Made by a program: the position numbers and the translations under genes. A model generated the notes under the pieces. The model saw only the letters and a program-made list of their open reading frames with translations. It was not told the origin of the DNA and searched no databases. A stretch of DNA of 64,000 bases from contig JASBVG010000031.1 of the NCBI GenBank assembly GCA_030147505.1, positions 1 to 64,000 on the forward strand, written 5' to 3'. Positions 9,201 to 18,699 of the stretch are shown piece by piece; positions within the stretch are counted from its first letter, which is position 1, and each line of letters begins with the position of its first letter. The stretch comes from Tardiphaga sp. GTDB lineage: Bacteria > Pseudomonadota > Alphaproteobacteria > Rhizobiales > Xanthobacteraceae.

Positions 9201-10388
9201 TCACGCTAGCCATTTGCAGATGCGTGCAACGGCATCCTGCATCTCCGCGCTCGAGCGCGCATAGGAGAAGCGGATGAAGGACTTACCGTGGAACGGATCG
9301 AAATCGGCGCCCGGTGTCGCCGCCACATGCGCCTGTTCGAGCATCTGCTTGGCGAATTCGAAGCTGTCGTCCGTAAAGCGCGAAACATCCGCGTAAAGAT
9401 AGAATGCGCCGTCCGCCGGAAGGAATTCCGTGAGGCCGCCTTGCGGCAACCCGGTGGTCAGAATGCGGCGGTTCTCCTGATAGCCGTGCTTGATCTCCTC
9501 CATCTCCGCCGCCCCGTCGAACGCCGCCTCGGCCGCGATCTGCGACAGTGTGGGAACCGAGATGGACAAATTCTGCTGCAAACGTTCCATGGAGCGAACA
9601 AGCGGCGTCGGCACCACCATCCAGCCGACACGCCAGCCGGTCATGCAGAAATACTTCGAGAACGAATTGATCACGAGCGCATTGGGCGACAGCTCCGCTG
9701 CCGTCACGGCCGGAAATGCGTAATCGAGGCCGTGATAGATCTCGTCCGAGATGAATCGGATGCCTTCGCTCTCGGCGGCCGCGATCACACTGCTCAGCGC
9801 TTCGCGTGACATCATGGTGCCGGTGGGATTGGCAGGACTCGCAACCAGCACGCCTTTCAACGGCTTCTTGCGATGCTCGGCGAGCAGTGCTTCGCCGGTC
9901 AGTGCATGACGCGTCTCCGCATGCGTCTCGATCAGCACCGGCTCGCAGCCGAGCGCGGTGAGGATGTGCCGATACGGCGGATAACCGGGCGCCGTGATGG
10001 CCACGCGGTCGCCGGGCTCGAACAGCGCGAGAAAAGCGAGAATGAACGCGCCTGAAGATCCCGTCGTCACCACGATCCGTTCGGGATCGACATCGCAGCC
10101 ATAGGCATCGCGATAGTGCCGCGCGATGCGCGCGCGCAGCGACGGCGTGCCGAGCGCGGCAGTATATTCGATCTGTCCGCGCGCGAGCGCCTCCTGCGCC
10201 GCCCTGATCGCCGTCTGCGGCGCCGGCGCTGCGGGCTGGCCGACCTCCATATGGATCACGTGACCGCCCGCGGCCTCGATGCGCGCGGCGGCGGCCATCA
10301 CGTCCATCACCATGAAGGAGGGAACATCGCTGCGGCTGGACGCCGCAAGCAGGCCTTTAGCGCGGGCACGGAGGATCGTATCGGACAT
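9201..10388 (-). CDS. Class I/II PLP-dependent aminotransferase
   Basis: A 395-residue fold-type I aminotransferase of the aspartate/aromatic family. Visible motifs are TGSSGAFILAFLALFEPGDRV (PLP phosphate site), SPANPTGT (the Asn that contacts the PLP ring), SDEIYHGLDY and NSFSKYFCMTGWRVGW with the Schiff-base lysine. The substrate cannot be told from sequence. It is followed directly by bioY, so a link to biotin or to a biotin-related amino acid is possible but unproven. It diverges from the M48 peptidase gene at 10510. Confidence 0.85.
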   Translation of the reverse strand: MSDTILRARAKGLLAASSRSDVPSFMVMDVMAAAARIEAAGGHVIHMEVGQPAAPAPQTAIRAAQEALARGQIEYTAALGTPSLRARIARHYRDAYGCDVDPERIVVTTGSSGAFILAFLALFEPGDRVAITAPGYPPYRHILTALGCEPVLIETHAETRHALTGEALLAEHRKKPLKGVLVASPANPTGTMMSREALSSVIAAAESEGIRFISDEIYHGLDYAFPAVTAAELSPNALVINSFSKYFCMTGWRVGWMVVPTPLVRSMERLQQNLSISVPTLSQIAAEAAFDGAAEMEEIKHGYQENRRILTTGLPQGGLTEFLPADGAFYLYADVSRFTDDSFEFAKQMLEQAHVAATPGADFDPFHGKSFIRFSYARSSAEMQDAVARICKWLA

Positions 10389-10509
10389 CGTGTCGAACCT
10401 GAAAATCTGCTATCTGCGCGGCGAGACGCATTTGCTGCGGGCGAGCCACGCCGCGCTCCCGCCGCAATATTGGACTGTACCGACTTATCGCGAATCCCGA
10501 CCCCGGCCA

Positions 10510-11928
10510 ATGACGAAAGACTTGCATTTGCAGCTCAATAAAGCCTCACCGGCCAAAGCTGCTATCCGCACATTCTCCCGGCTGACCGCCCTGCTCACCG
10601 CCGCCGCCATCGCGCTGGCGCCGCTTCCCGCGAGCGCCCAGCAAGGCGACGTGCGGTTGCTGCGCGATGCCGAGATCGAGCAGCTCCTGCGCGACTATAC
10701 GCGCCCGATCCTGCGCGCCGCCGGGCTCGAGAAGCAGAACATCCAGGTCGTCATCATCAACAACGCGAGCTTCAACGCCTTCGTCGCCGACGGCCGCCGC
10801 ATCTTCGTCAATTACGGCGCGCTGATGCAGGCGCAGACGCCGAACCAGATCATCGGCGTGCTCGCGCATGAGACCGGCCATCTCGCCGGCGGCCATCTGT
10901 CGAAACTGCGCCAGCGCCTCGCCGAAGCGCAGACGCAGATGATCATCGCGATGCTGCTCGGCGTCGGCGCCATGGCGGCGGGTGCGCGTGGCGGCAATCA
11001 GGGCGGCAATATGAGCAATGTCGGTGCCGCCGCAGTAGCCGCGCCGCAGGCGATGATGATGAGCACCATGCTGGCCTATCAGCGCCAGCATGAAGAAAAC
11101 GCGGATCGTGCCGGGGTCAAATATCTGACGCAGACCGGCCAGTCCGCGAAAGGCATGTACGAGACCTTCAAGCGCTTCTCGTCGGACAGCCTGTTCGCGG
11201 CGCGTGGCAGCGATCCCTATATGCAGTCGCATCCGATGCCGCAGGAGCGCGTCGCCGCACTCGAAGGCCTCGCCAAGGCCAGCCCCTACTGGGACAAGAA
11301 GGACGACCCGGCGCTGCAGCTGCGCCACGATCTGATGCGTGCGAAGACATCGGGTTTCATGGAGCAGCGCGACACCGTGCTGCGCCGCTATCCGCCGTCC
11401 GACACCAGCCTGCCCGCACAATATGCCCGCGCCATCGCCACCTATCGCCACGGCGACCTCACGGTCGCCATCGCGCAGATCGACCAGCTCATCAAGGCGC
11501 AGCCGAACAATCCGTATTTCTACGAACTGCGCGGTCAGGCCCTGCTCGAAGGCGGCAAGCCCAATGAGGCGATCGCGCCGCTGCGCCGCGCGGTGCAGCT
11601 TGCGAGCAATGCGCCACTGATCGAGATGATGCTCGGCCAGGCCCTCGTCGCCTCCGACAACAAGGCCTATACGGACGAAGCCATCCGCATCCTCAAGGCC
11701 GCCATCGCCCGCGAAGGCGAAGCGCCGGCCGGCTATCAGCAGCTTGCAATGGCCTATGGCCGCAAGGGCGAACTCGCGGAAGCAGATTTGGCGTCGGCGC
11801 AGGCCGCATTCCTGCGCGGCGACAACAAGACCGCGCGCGATCTGGCTTCGCGTGCGAAGGCAAGGTTTGCAGTGGGCACACCTGGCTGGGTGAAGGCCGA
11901 TGACATCATCGCGGCGAAGGTGAAGTAG
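10510..11928 (+). CDS. Periplasmic M48 metalloprotease with TPR repeats (BepA/YfgC-like)
   Basis: A 472-residue protein with an N-terminal signal peptide ending near ASAQ (about residue 43). The M48 zinc-protease domain has HETGH at residues 120-124 (His120, Glu121, His124) and the downstream EENADRAG glutamate as third zinc ligand, with a Gly/Met-rich loop between them. The C-terminal 200 residues are TPR-like (PNNPYFYELRGQALLEGG, NAPLIEMMLGQAL). Family members such as BepA assist or degrade outer-membrane proteins. I chose ATG 10510 because the longer open frame from 10279 runs through the divergent promoter region. Confidence 0.88.
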   Translation: MTKDLHLQLNKASPAKAAIRTFSRLTALLTAAAIALAPLPASAQQGDVRLLRDAEIEQLLRDYTRPILRAAGLEKQNIQVVIINNASFNAFVADGRRIFVNYGALMQAQTPNQIIGVLAHETGHLAGGHLSKLRQRLAEAQTQMIIAMLLGVGAMAAGARGGNQGGNMSNVGAAAVAAPQAMMMSTMLAYQRQHEENADRAGVKYLTQTGQSAKGMYETFKRFSSDSLFAARGSDPYMQSHPMPQERVAALEGLAKASPYWDKKDDPALQLRHDLMRAKTSGFMEQRDTVLRRYPPSDTSLPAQYARAIATYRHGDLTVAIAQIDQLIKAQPNNPYFYELRGQALLEGGKPNEAIAPLRRAVQLASNAPLIEMMLGQALVASDNKAYTDEAIRILKAAIAREGEAPAGYQQLAMAYGRKGELAEADLASAQAAFLRGDNKTARDLASRAKARFAVGTPGWVKADDIIAAKVK

Positions 11929-11956
11929 GATGGGTTGAGGCAGCGAGACCCATCCT
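11927..11956. repeat. Intergenic hairpin / REP-like element
   Basis: AGGATGGGT (11927-11935) and ACCCATCCT (11948-11956) form a perfect 9-bp stem with the loop TGAGGCAGCGAG. It overlaps the last codons of the M48 gene and separates it from the convergent AHSA1 gene, so it may also terminate transcription. A degenerate copy (GGATGGGCGAAGCGAGACG...) lies near 12838-12868. The GATGGGTT/GCGAGACCCATC type of hairpin recurs between genes in this family. Confidence 0.55.
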
Positions 11957-11967
11957 GCGTTCGCCAG

Positions 11968-12435
11968 CTACTTGTAAAATCCCTCGCGTAGATGGATGCC
12001 GTGTTCGAGCCAGGCTTTCATGGCGCAGAGCATGCCGGTCCAGCCTTCGCAATTGCCATAGGAGGCCGAACGTCCCTCCGGGCTGTCCAGCCATCCCTCT
12101 TCCGTGATCTCGACCAGCGTGCGGCCGTCATCGGTGGGCGCGAATGTCATCGTGACCTTCGTCTTGTTGCTCCCCGAAGCGTCCGCCTCGACTGCAGTTG
12201 CCTCGCCGTCCCAGCGCAGCACGATGCGCCTGTCCTTCTCGACCTCGGTGACATGAACCGGGAAAGCGCCGGGGAAATCGTGGAAGTCCCAGGTCACGAC
12301 GGCACCTGATTCCAGCCGCCCCTTCGCACCACCCGTCGTGAAAAACTCCGACAGGTGCTCGGGATTGACGACAGCCTCGAACACGTCGCTGACGGGCCTG
12401 GCGATCCGTCCCTTGATGGTGAACCTCGGTGCCAT
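11968..12435 (-). CDS. SRPBCC/AHSA1-family protein
   Basis: A 155-residue START-like protein of the activator-of-Hsp90-ATPase (AHSA1) family. The beginning MAPRFTIKGRIARPVSDVFEAV and the VTMTFAPTDDGRTLVEITEEGW strand pattern are typical. These proteins bind hydrophobic ligands in a deep pocket, but the ligand is unknown. It diverges from an ArsR-type regulator, a very common pairing in which the regulator represses this gene. Confidence 0.85.
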   Translation of the reverse strand: MAPRFTIKGRIARPVSDVFEAVVNPEHLSEFFTTGGAKGRLESGAVVTWDFHDFPGAFPVHVTEVEKDRRIVLRWDGEATAVEADASGSNKTKVTMTFAPTDDGRTLVEITEEGWLDSPEGRSASYGNCEGWTGMLCAMKAWLEHGIHLREGFYK

Positions 12436-12467
12436 GAGCAGCCTCCTCTTGTTTCGACCGACAATAG

Positions 12468-12483
12468 GTTATATATTTATAAC
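12468..12483. promoter_or_regulatory. Candidate ArsR-type operator
   Basis: GTTATA and TATAAC form an inverted repeat with a 4-base AT spacer, ending directly before the ATG of the ArsR-type gene. It is strikingly AT-rich for this genome and sits between two divergent starts. A dimeric winged-helix repressor here would control both genes. If the promoter overlaps it, the regulator mRNA may be nearly leaderless. Confidence 0.5.
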
Positions 12484-12831
12484 ATGTCAAATGACGAAAA
12501 GGACGACCTTCTGTTTCGCGCCTTGGCCCATCGTGCGCGGCGGCGGATGGTGGATGCGCTCAAGACGGGTGCCAAGACGACGGGAATGCTGTGCGAGCTG
12601 TTTCCCGAACTCGATCGCTGCACCGTGATGCAACATCTGAAAGTGCTCGACGAGGCCGGCCTCCTCATCATCGAGCGCCGCGGGCGCGAGCGATGGAACC
12701 AGCTCGACGCACTGCCGATCCATGCCATCCATGAACGCTGGATCGGTCCTTACGCAGCCTATGCGTCCTCCATGCTCGGCAAGCTGAAGCGTGCGAGTGA
12801 GCGCAAGGAGTTGGTCAGTCGATCTTCCTAG
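12484..12831 (+). CDS. ArsR-family winged-helix repressor
   Basis: A 115-residue ArsR/SmtB-type regulator. The pattern LFRALAHRARRRMVDALKTG, then ELDRCTVMQHLKVLDEAGLL (recognition helix) and IIERRGRERWNQL (wing), is characteristic. There are no metal-binding CxC motifs, so it likely senses an organic signal or acts as a simple repressor, as in other ArsR-AHSA1 pairs. ATG 12484 follows the inverted repeat directly with no ribosome-binding site; the longer frame from 12355 is antisense to the AHSA1 gene. Confidence 0.85.
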   Translation: MSNDEKDDLLFRALAHRARRRMVDALKTGAKTTGMLCELFPELDRCTVMQHLKVLDEAGLLIIERRGRERWNQLDALPIHAIHERWIGPYAAYASSMLGKLKRASERKELVSRSS

Positions 12832-12900
12832 ACCGCGGGATGGGCGAAGCGAGACGAAAACCATCTTAGGTACTAAGTCGCCGGCCGCAGAGCGGTCCCG

Positions 12901-13410
12901 TCATTTCTCTCGCGCGCTGATCACGTACTCATAAATCTCTGCGGACATCATATGCCCGATATCGCCGACGTCATCGCGGCTTGCCAGATATTGCATGCCC
13001 GTGAGCTGCCTCTCCCCGAACATATCCCAGAACCGATAGGCGATCCTGATGCGGCCATCCGGCTGCCGCGCGACGCTCCCCGCCAATAATCTCTGGCTAT
13101 TCGCAGCGCGCCAATCGGCGAAGGACGGCGATGCATCGGTGCCAACGCGCTTCTCAACAAAGGTCGCGGGATCAGTCGGAACGAACACCTTGGTGAGCGC
13201 GAGATCGCCGCCAATCATCTGCGGAACGATCCGTGCCAACTCCGCCTCGGCAGGGCTTTCTGATACGAATTCCGGCAAAGCAATGCGCAATGGCGGATAT
13301 GCTCTGATGACGGGTTGAATAACGGCTTGAGCGTGAGACGTCGCGCTGGCAATTGTCAGCGCGCCTATAGCGGTCGCAAAACACACGAGACGCTCAACTT
13401 GTCTACGCAT
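12901..13410 (-). CDS. Secreted TolB N-terminal-domain-like protein without propeller
   Basis: A 169-residue protein with an export signal (about 1-28, ending SHAQ). The mature part resembles the N-terminal domain of TolB: PPLRIALPEFV, ARIVPQMIGGDLALTKVFVPTDP, FADWRAANSQRLLAGSVARQPDGRIRIAYRFWDMFGERQLTGMQY. Full TolB continues into a six-bladed propeller; here the chain ends after the first domain. It overlaps the upstream gene by one base (TGATG), so they are translationally coupled. A role at the Tol-Pal or TonB boundary is only an inference from the domain. Confidence 0.7.
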   Translation of the reverse strand: MRRQVERLVCFATAIGALTIASATSHAQAVIQPVIRAYPPLRIALPEFVSESPAEAELARIVPQMIGGDLALTKVFVPTDPATFVEKRVGTDASPSFADWRAANSQRLLAGSVARQPDGRIRIAYRFWDMFGERQLTGMQYLASRDDVGDIGHMMSAEIYEYVISAREK

Positions 13411-13799
13411 CAGGCCAGCCGGCAGACATAACGCGAGCCGCGGGTGATGGCGCCTGCGCTGCTGAACAGCAATTCCGTGCCTTCCCTCACATAGGCAACG
13501 AATGCCTCTTCGCTGCCGAATTCGGCGAAGACCGGCTGGTTGTCCTTGAAGCCTTGCCGCACCTCGTCGAGCGGAGCGGTGAACGTGAATGTGTAGCCGG
13601 CAGCGTTCTCGTCCCGTGTCTCGCTGAGCATCACGGCGAATTCGAACAGCGTGTCCTTGTTCTTCCCGACCGCCACCAGCATGCGCCGGGGATCACCTGG
13701 CTGATCTGCCATCCGCTGCCCGATCCTGATCTTGAACCGGGAGTCATAGACCTCCCTGCCCAGATTGATCGCCTCTCCCTTGACCTTGCGAAATGCCAT
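13410..13799 (-). CDS. Hypothetical protein coupled to the TolB-N-like gene
   Basis: A 129-residue cytoplasmic-looking protein starting MAFRKVKGEAINLG. I recognise no family. It has no membrane segment or signal and a mixed alpha/beta composition with several charged turns (VGKNKDTLFEFAVML, GSEEAFVAYVREGTELL). ATG 13799 was preferred to the longer frame from 13901 because its first residues (VKGEAINLG) look like a protein start and the extension is Arg-rich. The stop overlaps the next start by one base, so the two genes form an operon. Confidence 0.5.
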   Translation of the reverse strand: MAFRKVKGEAINLGREVYDSRFKIRIGQRMADQPGDPRRMLVAVGKNKDTLFEFAVMLSETRDENAAGYTFTFTAPLDEVRQGFKDNQPVFAEFGSEEAFVAYVREGTELLFSSAGAITRGSRYVCRLA

Positions 13800-14173
13800 G
13801 ACACGTATCCAGCGGTTATCCGGACCCGAAACGTGCCGATGGTTTTTGATCGCGCCTGTTGCTTCCGGCGCATTGAGATCGGCACGTCGCGGGCGCCACA
13901 CGGCAGCGGTTGCGGCCGTTCTCGATTGCTCCCATTCTGATAGACGAATGGCGGCAGGCTAACGCGCAAAGAGGCTGGATCAATTCCACGTGCGTATATT
14001 GCCACCGGGCCCAGGCTGCCCGCGAGCTCCGCCCAGATCGGCGCTTCCGCCTTGCAGATCGCCTGGCTGGCGGCAACCGTCATCGCCGAGACACAGATGC
14101 CGATGCCGGTATCGATCGCCTGCCCGGCGAGATCGGCGAACATCCGCGCCTCGCCGCGCCGGCATGTTGGGGG
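13800..14173. other. Gap without a supported gene
   Basis: About 370 bases between the cyclase stop and the hypothetical gene. A leftward frame (14143 downward, MFADLAGQAIDTGIGICVS...) stays open through the gap but then overlaps the next gene out of frame and shows no family features. I see no terminator or clear promoter here. Confidence 0.4.
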
Positions 14174-15196
14174 CTACGCTGCGCGGACCGGCTCCGCGCC
14201 GCCGTCAAATCCCATCGCATCGATGCCGTCCACCCGTCCCCTGATCGGCAGGCAGCCGAGATCGCACATCGCGACGGGCAACCGCGTTTCGAACCGCTCA
14301 ATTGCCGCACGCGAGGCGACGAAACCACCGGCAATATCGCGGCTGAGCGCTTCCAGCCGCGACGTCGTGTTCATCACGTCGCCGTTGAAGACGATGGCGC
14401 GTTTGACGTCGCCGATCTCGCCGATGATCACCGGGCCGAAATGCAGGCTGCCGCGAATGCGCGGCGCGGCGCCGAATTCGCGCTCGAACTGATCGCTTCG
14501 TCGTAAGAGCTCGTCGCGCATCGCCAGGAAACAGCGCAGCGGCCTTGCATCCTTCGCGCCGTCGCTCTCGGTCCAGGTGACAATCATCTCGTCACCGACA
14601 TAGGCCAGCACCTCGCCGCGATGATCGACCACCGGCAGCGACAATAGGCGGAAGGTGCGGTCGAGGAAGCGATGGATGCCAATCCCGCCGAATTGCTCGG
14701 CCAGCGTCGTCGATCCCACGATGTCGACGAACATGACGAAGCGCTCCTCCTCCACCGGCGCGTGATAGCGACCGGTGAAGAAGTTGACCAAGGCACGCCC
14801 GCCGACGAGATTAGTGATGGCCAGTACGAGATTGACGACGATGGAGACGGCGACCGAATAGGCCAGGCTCCACCAGAACGTATTGTCCGCTCCGGGCCGC
14901 CGGCCGAACAGCCAATCGACCACCGGGAACCACTCCACGGCCAGAATGACCGCGGCATAGAATGCGCTCTTGATCAGCAGGCTGGCGGTGAAGGAACGGT
15001 CGTTCAACCAGACCCGCACCGGGCCATCGGCAATCAGGACTTCGAAGCTCCCGAGGATCGAGCTGATCAGCACGCCCGTGACCATGCCCGGCAGGATCGC
15101 CAGATCATGCACGGTGCTGAACGCCGCCCCCGCCATCGCGCCTGCAGCGACGATCGTGACGAGAATCCGGAGCTTGCGTTCGAGTCTGGCTTGCAT
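14174..15196 (-). CDS. Membrane-bound class III adenylate/guanylate cyclase
   Basis: A 340-residue protein with about four membrane helices in the N-terminal 135 residues (8-30, 33-52, 72-92, 108-135) followed by a class III nucleotide cyclase domain. The metal-binding aspartates are visible in FVDIVGST (Asp158) and YVGDEMI (Asp202), with the later RGSLHFGPVIIGEIGD and FNGDVMNTTSRLE segments. It should convert ATP (or GTP) to the cyclic nucleotide. ATG 15196 follows GGGAGAG at 5 bases; the longer frame from 15292 lacks a ribosome site. Confidence 0.85.
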   Translation of the reverse strand: MQARLERKLRILVTIVAAGAMAGAAFSTVHDLAILPGMVTGVLISSILGSFEVLIADGPVRVWLNDRSFTASLLIKSAFYAAVILAVEWFPVVDWLFGRRPGADNTFWWSLAYSVAVSIVVNLVLAITNLVGGRALVNFFTGRYHAPVEEERFVMFVDIVGSTTLAEQFGGIGIHRFLDRTFRLLSLPVVDHRGEVLAYVGDEMIVTWTESDGAKDARPLRCFLAMRDELLRRSDQFEREFGAAPRIRGSLHFGPVIIGEIGDVKRAIVFNGDVMNTTSRLEALSRDIAGGFVASRAAIERFETRLPVAMCDLGCLPIRGRVDGIDAMGFDGGAEPVRAA

Positions 15197-15299
15197 GGTC
15201 TCTCCCATCGGCAACACCGATGGAAGGATATAGCAGATTGCAGCCGCAGGACGGACTAGCCGAAGGCGTAATCCGTCTGCTTCGTCGCACACCGTCGGG

Positions 15300-16265
15300 T
15301 TACAGATTGATTTCCATCAGATCCTTCGCGACCACGATCGGGCCGCTATAGTGCTTCCGGGCATCGGCCGCCCACATCTCGTCGGTGATGGTCGGATCGT
15401 CGCCGGGCACGAAATGGGTCATCACCAGCTTCTTCACCTTGGCCATATCGGCGATCTTGCCGACATCCTCGGTGGTGGTGTGCGACGCGATCAGGTGCTC
15501 CTTGAGCGTCGCCGCGTTCTTGACGCGCGCAACCATCTTGTCGACGCCGGGGACATAGAGCGATTCATGCACCAGCACGTCGGCGCCTTCGGCGAATTTC
15601 GCTAGCGCCGGATTGAAATTGGTATCGCAGGCATAGACGAACACGCCGTCCGGGGTCTCGAACTTGTAGGCGAAGTTTTCGGTGATCGGCGGATGCGGAG
15701 TCTTGAAGGCGGTAACCTTGACCTTGCCATTGTCCATCACGACGCCGGAGTCCTTGATGTCCCTGGCCACCAGCAGTTTTCGCGGGTCCGGCTTGCCTTC
15801 ATCAGCGATGCGGACATCGACGTCGAACTTGATGCTTTCCCAATAGGCCCTGGTCAGTGCTTCCATGCCGGTCGGAGCGAACGCCTCGACGGGATGATTG
15901 AGGCCGGCCGACCAGCCGCCATAGACCATGTTGCCGTATTCGAGCACATGATCGGAATGCAGATGCGTCACGAACACGTAGCGGACATCCGGCAGCGCGA
16001 TCTTGGCTTCCACAAGGCGCTTGGAAACGCCGGGACCACAATCGACCACATAAGGCACGTCATCGACGATCAGCACATTGGCGGGATTGGAACGGCCGAC
16101 ACCGACACGGGGACCACCTTTGGTACCGAGACAGATCCAGCGCGCCTTACGCTTGCCGGCAGGTGCCGGAGCTGCGGTCTGGGCCTGCGCGGTAGAGATC
16201 GCCGCCGAGCTTACGATGGCGCCCATGGCAGAGAGTTTCAGAAGCGTGCGGCGGTCCATGGTCAT
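15300..16265 (-). CDS. Tat-exported metallo-beta-lactamase-fold hydrolase
   Basis: A 321-residue protein with a twin-arginine type leader (MDRRTLLKLSAMG, Ala-rich h-region, cleavage near AQAQ). An MBL/RNase-Z-like domain follows with HLHSDH at residues 101-106 and later metal ligands in YACDTNFNP, VHESLY and THFVPGDDP. It probably hydrolyses an ester or cyclic substrate in the periplasm; the substrate is unknown. ATG 16265 was chosen for the AGGGACG just upstream. Confidence 0.8.
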   Translation of the reverse strand: MTMDRRTLLKLSAMGAIVSSAAISTAQAQTAAPAPAGKRKARWICLGTKGGPRVGVGRSNPANVLIVDDVPYVVDCGPGVSKRLVEAKIALPDVRYVFVTHLHSDHVLEYGNMVYGGWSAGLNHPVEAFAPTGMEALTRAYWESIKFDVDVRIADEGKPDPRKLLVARDIKDSGVVMDNGKVKVTAFKTPHPPITENFAYKFETPDGVFVYACDTNFNPALAKFAEGADVLVHESLYVPGVDKMVARVKNAATLKEHLIASHTTTEDVGKIADMAKVKKLVMTHFVPGDDPTITDEMWAADARKHYSGPIVVAKDLMEINL

Positions 16266-16357
16266 GGCAATCGTCCCTAGTTGAAAGATAAAACTCGAGC
16301 GCAACATCGCGCTGCGGCCGGACTAGGGCTGCAACGCGACATGCGAATGAAACGACC

Positions 16358-18439
16358 CTACGCCGCCCGAACAGCGTTGAGGAAGTGTGAAATCCGCTGC
16401 GCCAGATCGTCCGACCGCGTCGACAGATCATCAGCCTTGGCGATCATGCGTAACGCAGCCGCCTCCGCTTCGGACATGGCCGTGCTGACTGCACCGACAT
16501 TGGATGAGACGTTCTTGGTTCCACTCGCAGCCTGTTGCGCATTGACGGCGATCTCGCTGGTGGCCGTGCGCTGCTGCGTTACCGAGGCGGAGATATCGGC
16601 GGTAACCGCATCGACGCGGCCGATGGTTTGCGCCACGCCCTTGATGGCCTGCACCACCGCCGCGGTTTCGGATTCGATGCTCGCGATCTGTGCGGTGATC
16701 TCGTCGGTGGCCTTCGCGGTCTGTGTCGCCAGTGCCTTCACTTCGCCGGCGACCACCGCGAAGCCCCTGCCCGCTTCGCCGGCACGCGCGGCCTCGATGG
16801 TGGCGTTGAGAGCAAGCAAATTGGTCTGGCTGGCGATATCCTGGATGAACTTGATGATGTCGCCGATGCGCGCGACGGCATGGTCGAGACCGATAATACG
16901 CTTGTCGGCATCGCCCACCTCGCGCACCGCATCCGCTGCGATGGTCGCGCAGGTCTCGAGACGTTCTGCGATGGAGCTCACGGCGACGCTCATCTCTTCA
17001 GCGGCACTGGCGATGGTACTGACGCTGACTGACGCTTCTTCGGCACCGGCAGCGACATTGGTGGCGCGCTCGGACGAACCGCTGGCGAGGCGCGAGGTCG
17101 TCTCGGCATCGCGGCGGACGTCATCGCCAGCGGCTCCAACGCCATCGATGACTTCGGCACTTGCCGTATCGAATTCAGCGGTCAGCGCCTCGATACGCGC
17201 GGCGCGGGCCTCGCGCGCCTGCTGCTGGGTACGGTGTTCGGCTTCAAGACGCGCCGCCTCGATGGCGTTGATGCGCAAGGTTTCCAGCGCCTCGGCCATC
17301 TCGCCGATCTCGTCGTGACGACCGCGCGCCGGCACCTCGATCTCACGATCGCCTTCGGCAAGGCGGGTGATCGCGTGGGTGGTTGCGACCAGCGGCTTCA
17401 CCACCCGGCGCACGAACAGCATGGTAACGCCGGCAACCAGCAACCCGACCAGGACCACGCCGATCGCCACCACCGAGAGCTGGATCAATGCCTGACGCCG
17501 AGCTGCGTCAGCCATCCCCTCGGCTTTGGTCATTACGGCATCGCGCACGGCCATGGCCGATTGCGCCGGGCCGACAAGACGCTTCAACACGTCCTGGAAC
17601 GAGACACCATAATCGGCACCGGCAAGCCCCTTCTTCGTCATCTCGGCGATGAAGCCTTCGGTCTCGCCGAAGAACTTGCCTTCGGTGGACTTCACGGTGG
17701 CTGCGAGACCGGCATCATCGCCAAGCTGGACGACGGTCGCCTGCAGGCGCGCCCACGCATGGCGGATTTCGCCGGTCGCCTCGGAGACGCCCTGGATATC
17801 CGCCGTGGTCAGTCCCTTGCCATTGCCGACGGCGCGGGTGAAGTAACTGGCGCGGCGACCAGCAGCATCGCGCATGTCCCAGGACAGGCGCGCGATCTGG
17901 ATCAGGCTGCCGACACTCTCATGAGCGGCAGCGGCATTGCGCTCGAGGCCGTTGACCACGCCATCGAGCAAGGTCTGCAGTTGCAGCATCCGCGGCACAT
18001 AGTCGCGCAGCAGCGCCTGATCGCGCTGGATGCGCGGCTGCGGATAAGCACGGTCGAGCTGACCATAGATTTCGTTCAGGTCCTGCCCGATCTTGTCGAG
18101 GGCAGCGAGTGCGCGCTGGCGCTCGGGATAGGTGGTCGCGGCGACTGCGGCGCGGGCAACCGAGAATTCATCGCCCAACGCCTTGCGGGCCGCTGCGATG
18201 GCGCCCAACGCCGGAGCAGCCGCGGGCTGATCGGCGATCAAGGCGACATTCTGAGGGCCGCGGCTGACCGACATCTGCTCGGTGGTGCGCAGCACCGCCG
18301 CAGTGGCGCGGGCCAGATGGCCGGCTTCGCTGGCATTGCGATAGTCGCTCCATTGCTGGACGATGAAGACCGCGGCAGCGATCGCGATGATCGACGCCAT
18401 CGCGGAGACGCACAGCACGAAAAGTACACGGACGCGCAT
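16358..18439 (-). CDS. Methyl-accepting chemotaxis protein
   Basis: A 693-residue transducer: first membrane helix 5-28, a large periplasmic helical sensor region (30-318), second helix 320-343, HAMP domain (about 344-395), and a signalling domain (about 430-680). The conserved hairpin tip is visible in [20 protein letters not shown] and [20 protein letters not shown]. The ligand-binding part is all-helical and not a known Cache or PAS. No che genes are adjacent, so it feeds a chemotaxis pathway encoded elsewhere. Confidence 0.92.
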   Translation of the reverse strand: MRVRVLFVLCVSAMASIIAIAAAVFIVQQWSDYRNASEAGHLARATAAVLRTTEQMSVSRGPQNVALIADQPAAAPALGAIAAARKALGDEFSVARAAVAATTYPERQRALAALDKIGQDLNEIYGQLDRAYPQPRIQRDQALLRDYVPRMLQLQTLLDGVVNGLERNAAAAHESVGSLIQIARLSWDMRDAAGRRASYFTRAVGNGKGLTTADIQGVSEATGEIRHAWARLQATVVQLGDDAGLAATVKSTEGKFFGETEGFIAEMTKKGLAGADYGVSFQDVLKRLVGPAQSAMAVRDAVMTKAEGMADAARRQALIQLSVVAIGVVLVGLLVAGVTMLFVRRVVKPLVATTHAITRLAEGDREIEVPARGRHDEIGEMAEALETLRINAIEAARLEAEHRTQQQAREARAARIEALTAEFDTASAEVIDGVGAAGDDVRRDAETTSRLASGSSERATNVAAGAEEASVSVSTIASAAEEMSVAVSSIAERLETCATIAADAVREVGDADKRIIGLDHAVARIGDIIKFIQDIASQTNLLALNATIEAARAGEAGRGFAVVAGEVKALATQTAKATDEITAQIASIESETAAVVQAIKGVAQTIGRVDAVTADISASVTQQRTATSEIAVNAQQAASGTKNVSSNVGAVSTAMSEAEAAALRMIAKADDLSTRSDDLAQRISHFLNAVRAA

Positions 18440-18699
18440 AGGAGCCTCTTCCTGAGATGCGACCGTGTGTAGGCAGTGATTATTAATTCCATCTCAAGAA
18501 AGGTATTCAGTTCGGGCATAGGCCCATGCCGGCACGTGCCGCACCGATGTCAGGGACGGCTAACGGTAGCCTTCAAAACCATGACGATTTGTCCGGCGAC
18601 CGGTTCACAAATTGCGCGTATTTCATGCCCAAAATGCTAAGCAGCTCCCGGCCGATTTGCCCTTCCCGCGAATCCCTTGCTCCAAAGGATCACGACCCC

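Noticed and set aside
13631..14143. Leftward frame MFADLAGQAID...
   Set aside because: Only the first part lies in free sequence; the rest overlaps the coupled hypothetical gene out of frame and no family or ribosome site supports it.
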